DNA of 64,000 nucleotides, from the NCBI RefSeq assembly GCF_035222375.1, contig NC_085888.1, positions 3,534,001-3,598,000 of the forward strand, given 5' to 3'. The notes under the pieces are model-generated. The model searched no databases. It was not told the origin of the DNA and saw only the letters and a list, made by a program, of their open reading frames with translations. This document shows positions 43,831 through 54,800 of this stretch, piece by piece. The DNA comes from Podospora pseudocomata (taxonomy: Eukaryota > Ascomycota > Sordariomycetes > Sordariales > Podosporaceae). The position numbers and the translations under genes were made by a program. The number at the start of each line of letters is the position of its first letter. Positions within the stretch are counted from its first letter, which is position 1.

Positions 43831-45624
43831 CTACAGAACCCAGGTCTCATTCCAAACAGGGATGCTCTGCGGATTCCAGAAGACATCTCCAGGATCGAGG
43901 TCTCTTTTCAGCGACTTCAGTCTTTCAAACAGTGGTTTCCCATAGTAGAGATGCCACGCCACGTCCCTATCCAGTTCAGGGTCGATGTAGTTGAGATATG
44001 CGTTATACGACCGGTTCATGGCACTGGTCATGGCGTCGTTCAGTCCGTCTAGAAACTGAATACCGCGCTGGGGAAAACTCTGGTCAAGAGGTACGTTGCC
44101 ATCTAGCAGAATTAGTTGTTCACCATGACTGAGCCTAGCCTGACGCGAAAGCAACAACAGGGGAAAACTCACAATTCTGTACCACCCATAGATCGTCAAA
44201 CCCCGAATAAGCCGCCCAGCTCCCATTCTTTCCCTCAGCGCCAATCTAACTGTCGGGACCACCATACAGATTGATGATGCTAAACCACGAGATTGGCGCA
44301 TCTAGGCCCTCTCCGGCACTGTACGCGTACTCGAAAAACTTTCGTATCGGCTCCTCCGCAAACGAGACATTTGTCGAAACAGACTTGGCATAGAAGTTGT
44401 CCTGCTGCAAAAACCCATGCAAGGGCACCGTCAAGCTCCCTTCCCCGGCAAGCATGGCCAGAGATGTGATCCAGTCGGTTGGTTCAACGGAACCCTCGTT
44501 AAGAGCAGGCGGAACAGGGAGCGCCTCCAACAAGGCGGGTGCAATCGTCTTGTTGAAGGACTCGACCGAGGCGAACCAAGTTCCGTGCACAGTGTACGAG
44601 GTTGCATTGCCGCCTAGTGTGACTCCGAGGCCTAGGTTACGACGACAACCGCCGAGTACAACGAGAAGTTCTGCACCCCCATAAAGACAGCCGTCGCGTT
44701 TTCGATTGATTCAAGAGCTGGGGGGAAGGAATACGAAAATTTGATAACGACTTCGGGAGCCGTTGAAGTTTGAAGGTAGAATGTGGTGGCAATCCCAAAC
44801 GAGTCTGCTGCTCCTCGGAGTGCCTGTCGCCAACCATCCTGTTAGCTACCCCTGAACGCGAACACGTGGGTGTAAACAAAGGGTTAGGGTTCTACTCCCT
44901 GGCAAAAAGGGGTTGAAGTAAAGAAATATCACCCCTGTCCTCAGTCAGGGATGACACTCACATAGTAAACATAACCCAACGTCTCATTATCAATCTTGAC
45001 AAAACTCCCATTCGCCAACACTACATCCAGCCCGATAATCTGCTCCAACGCCAGACCAAACGCGCGCGATGAATACCCGTACCCGCCATGTGTGAAGTGT
45101 CCACCAATTCCTACACCAGGACAAGTGCCGTGCCCCAAGGCTCGACGTCCTTGTTCCCATATACCCTGCGCCAGGTTCCCCAAACTCACACCTCCCCCAA
45201 CAGCAGCTATCCCAGTTCTGTTATCTAGCGAGACGGAGTTAAAGTTCTCGAGATCGATCATCAAGATCCCGTTGTGGCCGCCGGTGCTATATGATGCGTA
45301 GGAATGCCCTCCCGACTTGGCTTGGACAGGAATGCCATATTTACTTGCGCAGCTGACCGCGGCCGTGATCTGCTCGGTGGTGTTGGGGATGGTAATCGCG
45401 GCGGGGATGTATTGCAGGCGCTCGTTGAAGGTCGTCGCGTAGGTCGGCCATTGGGGGTCGGTCAAGGTGATGAACGGGGAGGTCGAGTTGGATAGATACT
45501 GGAGCACGTACTGGTAGGGCTTTGTCCAGGTGGTGGTGTTGAAGGTTGGTTGGATGACCTGTGCTTTCGCATGGAGGGAGGCGCTGGCCAGCACCAGTGT
45601 GATGAGAATTGGTATGCATGTCAT
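43831..45624 (-). pseudogene. FAD-linked (BBE-like) oxidase pseudogene
   Basis: Exons 45624-44962, 44823-44173 and 44102-43831 have good splice signals (GTGAGT donors). A signal peptide is followed by the PCMH-type FAD domain: AKSGGHSYASY with the histidine that bonds FAD, and GHGTCPGVGIGGH with the cysteine used for the second bond. The C-terminal BBE part has QNYGN at the last splice and YYGKPLFERLKSLKRDLDPGDVF, the family end. Two breaks occur in exon 2: a one-base loss near 44647 and an in-frame TAG at 44246-44248, where the family has glutamine after GGPDS. Otherwise all key residues remain, so inactivation looks recent. Such oxidases often tailor secondary metabolites; it lies 3 kb from the NRPS end. 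Confidence 0.8.
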
Positions 45625-47439
45625 GATTGCAAGTCAATGAGACATCGCATATCGTTTTGACAAAGTGCGACACTCGTATTTGTTGAGGCGGGGGCCTAGC
45701 TTATACTTCCGGCTTCATTCTCGAGCTCACTGTTCTCAAGTTGGTTAGAGCTTGCATCCCGATCTGGGCATACAACAAAAGCTTTGACGGAACTGGGTCC
45801 GTCGTCTGACATCACGGTTTTCTGGCCGGCCAGTGGCTGTTCCAAGCTGTTGTGACCAATTCCCCAGTCCAGTGCTGTCCCGAATAACTGGGATTGCGTC
45901 TGGATTAGTGACATCGTACACGATGCATAAACGAGGAATGTTGTTGCTGGCACAGTAACAGACGCGTGTACCGAATGTTGCAATTACAGCTTTGTGAAGG
46001 GTTTCCATAAGCAGCCCTTCATATACTACATCGCATATATTATGCGGCGCCCAGACTACGCTATGCAACATTATGAACGAAATAAGGGTCCCGCTCAGCG
46101 GCTATGGCCTAGGATCGTCCACGACATATCAACGCTAACCCAACAACTCATTTCATAGCAAATTAGCCTGACGTTGATTTGGTGCAGTGTTTAAGCCACA
46201 CGCTCAGCTCGCAACTTGGCAAAACAAGATCTGGAAGAACTCTCCAGTTTGAACCTTGGAAGAGGAGCAGAAGAGAAGATTTCGCCCCCCCTAGAAGACC
46301 CCCAAATATATGCAAGAAAAGCGCACAAGAAATGTTGCGTAGGCATAAAGGAGAAAACGAGATTGAATCTCAGATTGAAGTCAGACCAAAAGCAGTTGGG
46401 ACCTGCGAAGGTATGACCACTGTATCAATGAAACGCCAGCTGATTGGCTCAAGGGGCCAATTCCCCTTCAGCCCTTTTTTATGCCACCTTTCCTGCTGAG
46501 GGACTGTTTTTAGGAGGAAAAGGCATAATGTTTGTTGTTTTTACAACAAGTACAACCCTACATAATTGACTAGAACTACCTAGCCGGAACAGGGACATTG
46601 TGGAAGAGAAGTGCTGCTCAACGGGGATTTATCTACTGCTGCGTGGGTTGTGGGAATAGAAAGATATGGATACGACAGGCAAAAGTGAATGTGAACTCTG
46701 TAAAGGCGCAACGAAATAACGTACTAGAGTTTGTGCAACTAACATACGAGGCTGACGGACCGACCTTATGCTATCTTATAAATCCAAACCTCGGTGTTGG
46801 AAGTCCGACAACCGAAGCCTTCGGTTATACCAACTCATTTCTCACTGTGCGACGACGCGTCTAACAAGTCCAGGCCTTCCAACAGTGCCAGTTAATATAA
46901 CCATGTTTTGAATGAGCTAAATACATGCCGTGTCAGCATCTACACGAGGATTAACACTACCCCTGCGTCCCCCCTTTTCGAAGACCTTTGCATCTAGGTG
47001 TGATGCTTCACTTCAAAGTTGGCGTCGATACAGTCTATCAATGATAAGGCCGCTTGAGGCCACATTTCATTGATGTTACAGATGTAACAGTTTTCAAACA
47101 GCCTTATCTATGTCACACGACATTATGTGATCTTCTAGATATCTTGCCCATATCGTCCCTTTTACAATACACATCCATTTTAACCATTCAACAGGGTCGT
47201 GACAATATCTGACACACAATCTGGAGATTCCTGACGCCAATGGAACACATAGATACCTTGTTGGCTCTACTGCATTCCGCATTGGAACGTCTGGGTCACG
47301 AGAATATGTTCACAGACAATTACAGATAACGTATAAATGCCGCCGATAGACCCTTTTTAACCTACCAAACCGGTCAACTATGATCACCTGACTTTGCACA
47401 CGCTACTCACACTACATATTCTCTTGCCAAGCGTCCACA
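45625..47439. other. intergenic region with CCG-N7-CGG palindrome
   Basis: About 1.8 kb without a supported gene. The one structured element is a 17-base palindrome at 46810-46826, listed separately. The region is the promoter side of both the oxidase pseudogene (-) and the acyltransferase relic (+). Confidence 0.4.
46810..46826. promoter_or_regulatory. 17-bp palindrome AACCGAAG-C-CTTCGGTT
   Basis: The two 8-base arms are perfectly complementary around a single C. The arrangement contains CCG, seven bases, then CGG, which is the form of site bound by dimeric Zn2Cys6 fungal regulators. It sits between two divergent broken tailoring-type genes. Function is inference. Confidence 0.4.
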
Positions 47440-48537
47440 CACCTCAAAACACTCTTGGACGGCTCGCCTCTTGGAGACATTCCCACTGACGGTTGTCGAT
47501 CAGTATGCACTAGTCACATACACACGACTTGTGTACGGCTTTCGATTCCCCGACACCGACAAAATATTGGCTGCAGTGGACTATCTCCTGAAAGGCTTGC
47601 ACAGGGTCTTCAAACGCTGGCCGTTCCTGGCCGGCCAAGTCGTGCACCTAGCCGATTCAACCACGGCTCAAGTCGTATACAGCGAGATCTCAACAACTTC
47701 AATATCAATGTCTTTCCTCATGAGGTTTTCTGCCATGAAGTCCTGACCAAGAAAAAGTTCCCTTACACATACGAGCAGCTCCTGGACCTCGATATTCCGC
47801 CTGCGTTGATGGAGCAAGATATTTTCTCTCTATCTCTCTCTCTCTCTCACCAGGTGAGAGTTGCCACCCCCTGACGCTCAAGGCTAGCTTCATTGAAGGT
47901 GGTTTGCTTCTCTGTATTGCCTCACATCACACTGTTTGTGATGGAATCAGTCTACTTCAAGTGCTCGAAACCATTCCTGGTGACCCCAAGCTGCATCAAT
48001 CTTAAGAAGGACTTCAACAGCAGAGCAATCCCACCTCCACAGTCAATTCCCAGTACATCTCACCCTCATGGCCTTCAACTTCCCCCGTCAAAGCCTGTTG
48101 CTCCCTCCTCACCCGACCATCAACCCCAAACCCCTTCCAATATTGCACAAATCGCCACCGCCGCCCTCCAAAATCCGCTACAGCATCCAATCCATCACCG
48201 CCAGCACCTCCACAGATCCCAACATCACCCCCTCACTATCCAAAGCACCTAGTAACCCTGGGGCTTCCTCGGCGCAGACGTCCGGTTCGGTATCCTCGGG
48301 ACGGTCAACAGCCGGCCAGACTGGGCGAGGAAAACGTGGACCGACAACGACGGGAGCATGAACATCCTTCCGCGACGCCAGGGGAACGAACGACAGGCTG
48401 GCACAGACGAACAAGAGGGTAAATGGGAGGTTTTGCTAGCGTTGAATGAGGGTGATATGGCGTTTGTCTGCAATGAGCTGAGAGCCATCGGGCTGTTGAA
48501 AAGCACAACATTTGGATGGCGGCACAAAGCCAAGTAG
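47440..48537 (+). pseudogene. relic of a BAHD/trichothecene-type acyltransferase
   Basis: The N-terminal block reads ETFPLTVVDQYAL and FKRWPFLAGQV (about 47470-47640). It changes frame to FPHEVFCHEVL and YEQLLDLDIPPALMEQD (to about 47820). After a TC microsatellite it changes frame again to KASFIEGG and HHTVCDG (about 47923-47945), which keeps the catalytic HxxxDG motif. About 250 residues of the family's middle are then missing or unreadable. The end is recognisable: RKTWTDNDGSMNILPRR and WEVLLALNEGDMAFVCNE, stop at 48535-48537. Such enzymes O-acylate secondary metabolites in the cytosol. No start codon in frame was found. It lies 337 bases from the NRPS stop, tail to tail, suggesting a lost tailoring gene. 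Confidence 0.75.
47824..47851 (+). repeat. TC dinucleotide microsatellite
   Basis: An interrupted TC run inside the acyltransferase relic. The relic's reading frame switches exactly across this run, so slippage may have caused one of the frame losses. Confidence 0.75.
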
Positions 48538-48874
48538 GTACCAGTACGAACGTTCACAAAGATTGAGAGTGATAAGTAGAGTAGTAGCACAAGTTTGGTT
48601 CTAGAAAATGAACTTATGAAAGGAGAATGAAACGACCTAGATATAAACACCACCCAACACCTCTTGTTCTGTAAAAATCTGCAGAAATTCCAAATAACGA
48701 CTCCAAATACCAACTGAAATCAAGAGACTGTAAAAACAGTGGAAAAACAAAAACTGCCCGAATCCCTGCCAACCTTGTCTCACCACAACGGCGTTGCCCC
48801 CTTTTCACTTGGTCAGTATCCTATCCCTTATATTTCCCTCGTTAACATTTGCCCACGCCATCTTCAATACCTGC
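48538..48874. other. short intergenic region at NRPS 3' end
   Basis: Spacer between the acyltransferase relic and the NRPS stop. No gene or clear terminator structure seen. Confidence 0.45.
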
Positions 48875-51800
48875 TCAAATAGCAGCCTGCACCCTCTGTC
48901 CTTTAGCCTTAGGTTTAACCATGAACTTCTTCGCCATCCTCACAATATTCACCACCTTGGCAAACGAGTTGTCATCCTGATGGACACTAGGCACCGTCAA
49001 AATGCTAGCTCTGTCACCCTGATGCCCAGCCGTAGTGATTCTCCTGTCATCAGTAGTTGAGACCGCGCCAGATAGAGAAGCAACGACAGCCATGTGACCC
49101 CTCAAGGTGGCATGGTCAATCAAATCCTCCAACCTGGGCTCCGGCAGACCTTTTTGTTCCAGTAGCAATGCTACCTGCGCAAGATCAACAATGTCTCCTC
49201 CAACGGCGAAGAAAGATGTGTCCATATCAATGGTATCGTCAGTCGCTGGCAGACTCAGTACCTGGAACCAAGCCTTCTTGACCAGTGTGGAGAGGTTGTC
49301 GATCTGGCTTTTCTTGACATGTCGCAAGCGGGATACAGCAAAAGTATCCTCGTCGTTGTCTTGTGTGGAAATATCGTTGAACGGCAACTGATGAGCGGCA
49401 CCAGAAACCTCAGTGTCCGACGGCAGTGGTGTATCAGGGTTGGCGCAAAACAATTCTGCGGCGCTGCAGAGCATGTCCAATGCGCGCTCAGCAAACTCGC
49501 GGGGAACTGGGCCGTCTTCGGCAAAGCTGAGCATCATCTCGTACATATCAGCTCCATCACTTTCCGCTCGCTGTGAAAATATAGAGAGATCAGAAAAGTC
49601 TTCGTCGGCACCTGCTGCGCACCCCACGCGGTAGTCAACATCACCAAGTCTCACATGAGTGCTTTGGTCGACATTTTGGTGTTGGACTGTGGTGGTGAAG
49701 TAGGTCCAGCGAGGCCAGCTGGTGCAATGGCGAACAATCTCACGGAAGCCAAGGACCTCGTGTGGCATATTCGCAACTTGCTGCTCCTGAACCTGATTAA
49801 GAACCTTCCTTGCTGTGCTGCCGGCCGTGCCAAACTTGACACGAACTGGAAGCAGATTGAGACAAGGGCCAATCATGCTCTCAACGCCGGCGACTGATGC
49901 ATTGCGGCCGCTGACGGTGTGGCCAAACACCACATCGTTGCTGGCCGAGACTTGCGCCAGGACATAGGCCCAGGCAGCCTTGACAACAGTTGCGGTGGTG
50001 ACGCGTCCCGAGTCCACAAGGGGCAAATAAACAACCTTTTTCAGACAGGCGGTTGCTCCAGTCCCGGCTCTCCGATAGTTTGGCCCCGTGCGGCGGACAA
50101 CCTCGGTCATGGATGAACCGTGAAGAAGCTTCTTCCAGTGTTGGTAATGTTCCGATGTCAAGGTGCCAGCAGATGCTCGTAGATAATTTGCAAAAGATGG
50201 TGGACGCTCCACCGACTCGCCACGATACTCGGCAACAAGAACATCCAGGATCTTTGGGAAGCACACACCGTCATATTGGGCATGAGAAATCCGCAGGAGG
50301 ACTCTGTGGCGAGTGCTTTGGCGACAGCGCAGAACCGTAAACTGCACGAACTGTTCGCCGAGACGTGGTGTTGTCTCCCCATCGACGTCGAGCTCTCCTT
50401 CAAATCCACCCCGTCTCTGCATCTCCTGTGTAGCAGTGTCGAGCTGATCTTCGTTCTCCACCTCCATAACGTGGAAGGCTGGTCGAACTGTCCGCAAGAC
50501 TACTTGGAGGAATCGCCCGCCCGAAGGCACGAAGACGGTGCGGAGAATATCCAGGGACTGCACCAGACGGAAGCATGCTCGTTTCAACCGGGCCAAGTTG
50601 ACAAGCCCATCGCCATCCAAGTAGAAGTAGTTGAGCATCCAGCGAGATCTGAGAAGCGAGCCGGCGACTGCCAACGATTGGAAGTCGGTGGCGGGAAGAA
50701 CGTCAGACAACCCCCCTCTAAAGACACCCGTTTGAGGGACAATGTCCGTCTGAAGGAAAGCGTCAACATTGGAAGCCGCAAGAAGGGAGAATCGCTCGTA
50801 TTCGTGAGAATCCTGAAGCATGGAGGCTGTCATGTTGGTGAATCCATCGGCCCCGTTTGCCGTTGACTCATCTGAAGCGTACGTATCGGCGGCGCTTGCG
50901 CTCGCAGCCATGTCATCCAGGCATGGATTTCGGAAAACGTCAGCGACTGTGAGGGCAAGCCCATGGTCCTTGGCTTCACCAACCAGCTTCATGGCCGTGA
51001 TACTATCACCGCCAAGTTCGAAAAAGCTGTCTGGCCCGCTGATGGAATCTTGTGGAAGGTCCAACAATGCACTCCACAACGTCAGAAGTGTGGTTTTGTG
51101 CGAAGTGCTCCGTGGTCCTTGCGACGGGACAGTCTGGAAAGAGTCGGCACTGGAAGATGTCCGTCCGCTGCTAGGAATGTTCTCGGGCCCCAGGTATCCG
51201 GCAGTGGAGCGGTGTGAGATGGCCAAGTCCAGAGCGGCAACAGACTTTGCTGGCTGGGAAATGAATGCGTTGAGAATGCTGGCCATGGTTTGTGCCATTT
51301 CTTCAGCCTGCTCAGCCGTGATGTGATTAGTCCAGTACCGAAAGACCACACCCTCGCTATTTCTCGATGTGTCAACATTGACAGTGACAGCATACTGTTG
51401 ACCGTAGAGTTAGCGAAGCTCAAGATTACCAGAAGGGTTAGTAGGTGCAGCGTTGACTCACTTCACTGGGATCGTGTGCTGTTTCCATCTCGAGCCGAAT
51501 TCCATCACCGCGCCCCCAATCGTTCCCGTTCCCATGGTTCTGTGTCGAGATAGAAGTGTTGTACAACGGCTTCCCGGCGAGGCCCAGCTCGTGCTGAACC
51601 CGGGCGAGAGAGCAACGCTGGAACGACACGCTCTGCAAATGCTGATCTTGAGTTGCACGGAACAAATCTTCAAGTGCCTGGGTTTCAGTGACTTGGATGC
51701 GGCAGCAGAGCATGTTGATCAGAGTCCCGACCGTTTTGTCAATCTCATCAACCGGGGCGTCGCGGTCTGCCGTCAGATACCCGAAGCAGACATCATCGCT

Positions 51801-54800
51801 TCCGGTGTACTTTCGCAAAACAAAAGCCCATGCTGTGTGAATAATGTTTGCCAGGGTGACGTGGGCATGCTCTGACAGTTGACGCAGCTCCGAAAACCGA
51901 TCGAATGGCAGGGTCAAAGAGCCGAGTCTCCTGTCGTTGGAGCTGTCGGTGGCAGTATCCTCAATGAGCTTGGGGAAATAGCAGGGCCGGATACCCTTCA
52001 GATATGTCATCCAATACTCGGTGTCGGCGCCGGCAGGTAGACTGCGGATGTACTGGACATATTTGCTGAACAGAGGGCCTGCGCGGAGCTCGAGAGACCC
52101 ACTGTATGCAGAAGCAAGCTCTTGAAGGATGATGGCAAGGGAACCGCCATCAACAGCCGCGTGGTTGATTTCCAGTTTGATCACAACTCGGCCGCTTGGA
52201 GTCGTGCAGATGGTCAGTTGGTGTGGGAGCTGAGGTTGACGCTTGGACTTTCGGAGTTTGGCAGACGCGTGAATCGTCACTTGGCTCAGGCGGCCAAAGA
52301 CATCTTCGTCACTGCACCTCAACAGCACAGCACCCGAGTCTGCCCTGTTGAGCACCAGCTGATCGAAAACCGCTCCCCGTCTGCTACTCTCCACAAACAC
52401 GGTTCTCAGAGCAGCGTGACGGTCGACCACTTTTTGCCATGCATGCAGGAGCTTGTTAGCATCCAACCGGTGACGACAGTCAGCGTGTTTGACATCGTAG
52501 ATGCCATGGAAGAAATAGGCGTTCACATCGCGTAGCTGCCCAATCAACATGCCCTCCTGCACAGGGGTACAAGGATATATGTCTTCGACATCGGAAATAG
52601 AGTGCACTCCAAGACGTGGAAGCTCGGTCTGACTGAGCTTGTGGAGGTTACCATACGTCAGGGGGGTCAGGAGGGGATAATCGCTCAAGGTTGGCTCTGC
52701 CGGTTGTTGGACGAGAGAAGCGACCATCTTCTCGAGGCTCTGTTTGCAGAGATCAACCCAACGGCGAACATCGTTGAGCTTCTGAAGGCCCTTGTCGTAC
52801 ACGAAGCTGAACTGAAGCTTGTTGTTTACCACAATGGCCGAAATTTCGAACAAAGCAAGCCTTGGTGTTTGGGGTCCCACATCGGCTACTAGCCCTTCAT
52901 GGTCAGCGAGGTCGACTGCCCTCACAATCGAGTCGTCTGCATCGTCGACATTCCGGACACCAGCTCCAAGGTAATTGAAAAGGACCTCCATGGGTGTCGA
53001 ATTTTCTTTGTTGGCGGCAGGATCCAGCCATTTCCTGGCAAAGTACGAACGACCGTTCTCTGGAATGCTGCGTCGCATGTCCTTGGTCCTGCGCACCGTA
53101 TCTACCTCATCAACCCCGCCCGGAACATGCAAGGGACAGATCGACGTGAACCATCCGACGGTCTGAGTCAAGTCCACTTCAGAATCCGACGCTTGATCAC
53201 GCCCATGGTTTTCGGTGTAGATTGTGGGTGTGACCCGGTCTTGGAAGACCATAGAGAATGCGTGGCCAACAGCTGCCACGAACAGCTCAGATGGCTCCGT
53301 TCTGAACGTCTTGTGGCAATCAGTCAAAGCCATCTTTGTGTTTCTCTCGTCGAGTGAGAATGCTCTGGTCTCCGTTGTGCCGTATGTCAGAGGGTTACGC
53401 ACACCCCAGTACAGGGGATTAGCTGGGACCTCTTTGAAGGGGAGGAGAGTGTCCTTGTCAAGTGATGCGGTGTTGGCAGCTTGGATGGTGCACCATTCCT
53501 TGAAGGAAAGGCATTCGTCCTGTGGCAACGAACCCGTCTCCAAGAACTGACCAAGGTCCTGGACGATGATACGCCATGAGACCATGTCGACGCACAAATG
53601 GTGGGCAATCATGGAAATGATGGTCTCGTCTTCAGCCATGGCGTCAAAAACATCTACTCGGAACACAGGACCCCTCTCAATATCCAAGCTGTTCTGAGCC
53701 GTGGCCACGATGGCAGGAATATCACGGCGAGAATTGACCCGGTGTTGTACGAGGCAGTAGGCATTGGCCTGTATCTGATTACTTCGTTAGTATTCGAGGG
53801 CATCACGAGACATGAGGAGGCGATCGAGGGACATACCTTTTGGACTTGTTGCTGCCAGGTACCTCTGGTCGTCTTATTGAATCGCACGCGTAGCATGCTA
53901 TGTCGTGCAACGATCGACTCGATCGCCTGCTTGATGGTGTCGGATGTGATATGCCGTGCAACACTGACAGAGAAGCTTTGGTTGAAGCGTGCGTCGCCTG
54001 AGTACTTGGTGGTAGAGCTCATGTATAAGGTCTGAATCGGTGACAGAGGGAATGGCTTGTCCTCACCGCTCTCAGCCTTGGGTCCTTGGTTGCTAGAGGG
54101 CTCCGAGTGCGAGAACTTTGCGAGCTCAACAAGGTGGACGATAGATTTGGAGCGAAGAACATCCTGAATCGACAGTTTGATCTTGGCGACACGGGCACGC
54201 GAGACCACGCCCATGGCCGTAATACTGTCGCCACCAAGACTAAGGAATGCCTTGTTCAGTTTGATACGATCTGCGGGGATGTTGAGTTCCTTGGCCCAGA
54301 TGTCTCTCAGAGTCTTGATGGGACCGGTCACCTCGATCTCTTCTTCATCCTCCCCTGCAAGCCCAAAGTCATGCGATATCCGTTCATACGCCGCGTCATC
54401 CAGGCTCTCAACCCATCTTCCCACCTTGACTCGATCCAACTTGCCCGACACTACCACAGGCATCCTCTCAAGAACAACCCACACAGAAGGAACCATATAG
54501 TGCGGGAGCGAGTCTCCGAGGTTGCTCCGAATGTCGGCAATGGCAGTGCGAATTCGGGCAAGACGGTCAGCGGAACCCGCAACTGGGCAGCAATCTTGAG
54601 TGATGGAGACCTCGTCCCCATTCTGATTGTCGCCAGTGTTGGGATGGCTATGAGCATCACCACCAAGGGTGAGGACGCCTACCAGTTGTCGTTTGCAAGG
54701 CCCTGCCTTGGGTTGGACCACCAATGCCAGGCTTACACGATCATCAACAGACAGGCGGCTTTCAATCTCACCCAGCTCAATCCGCTGGCCGTTGACCTTG

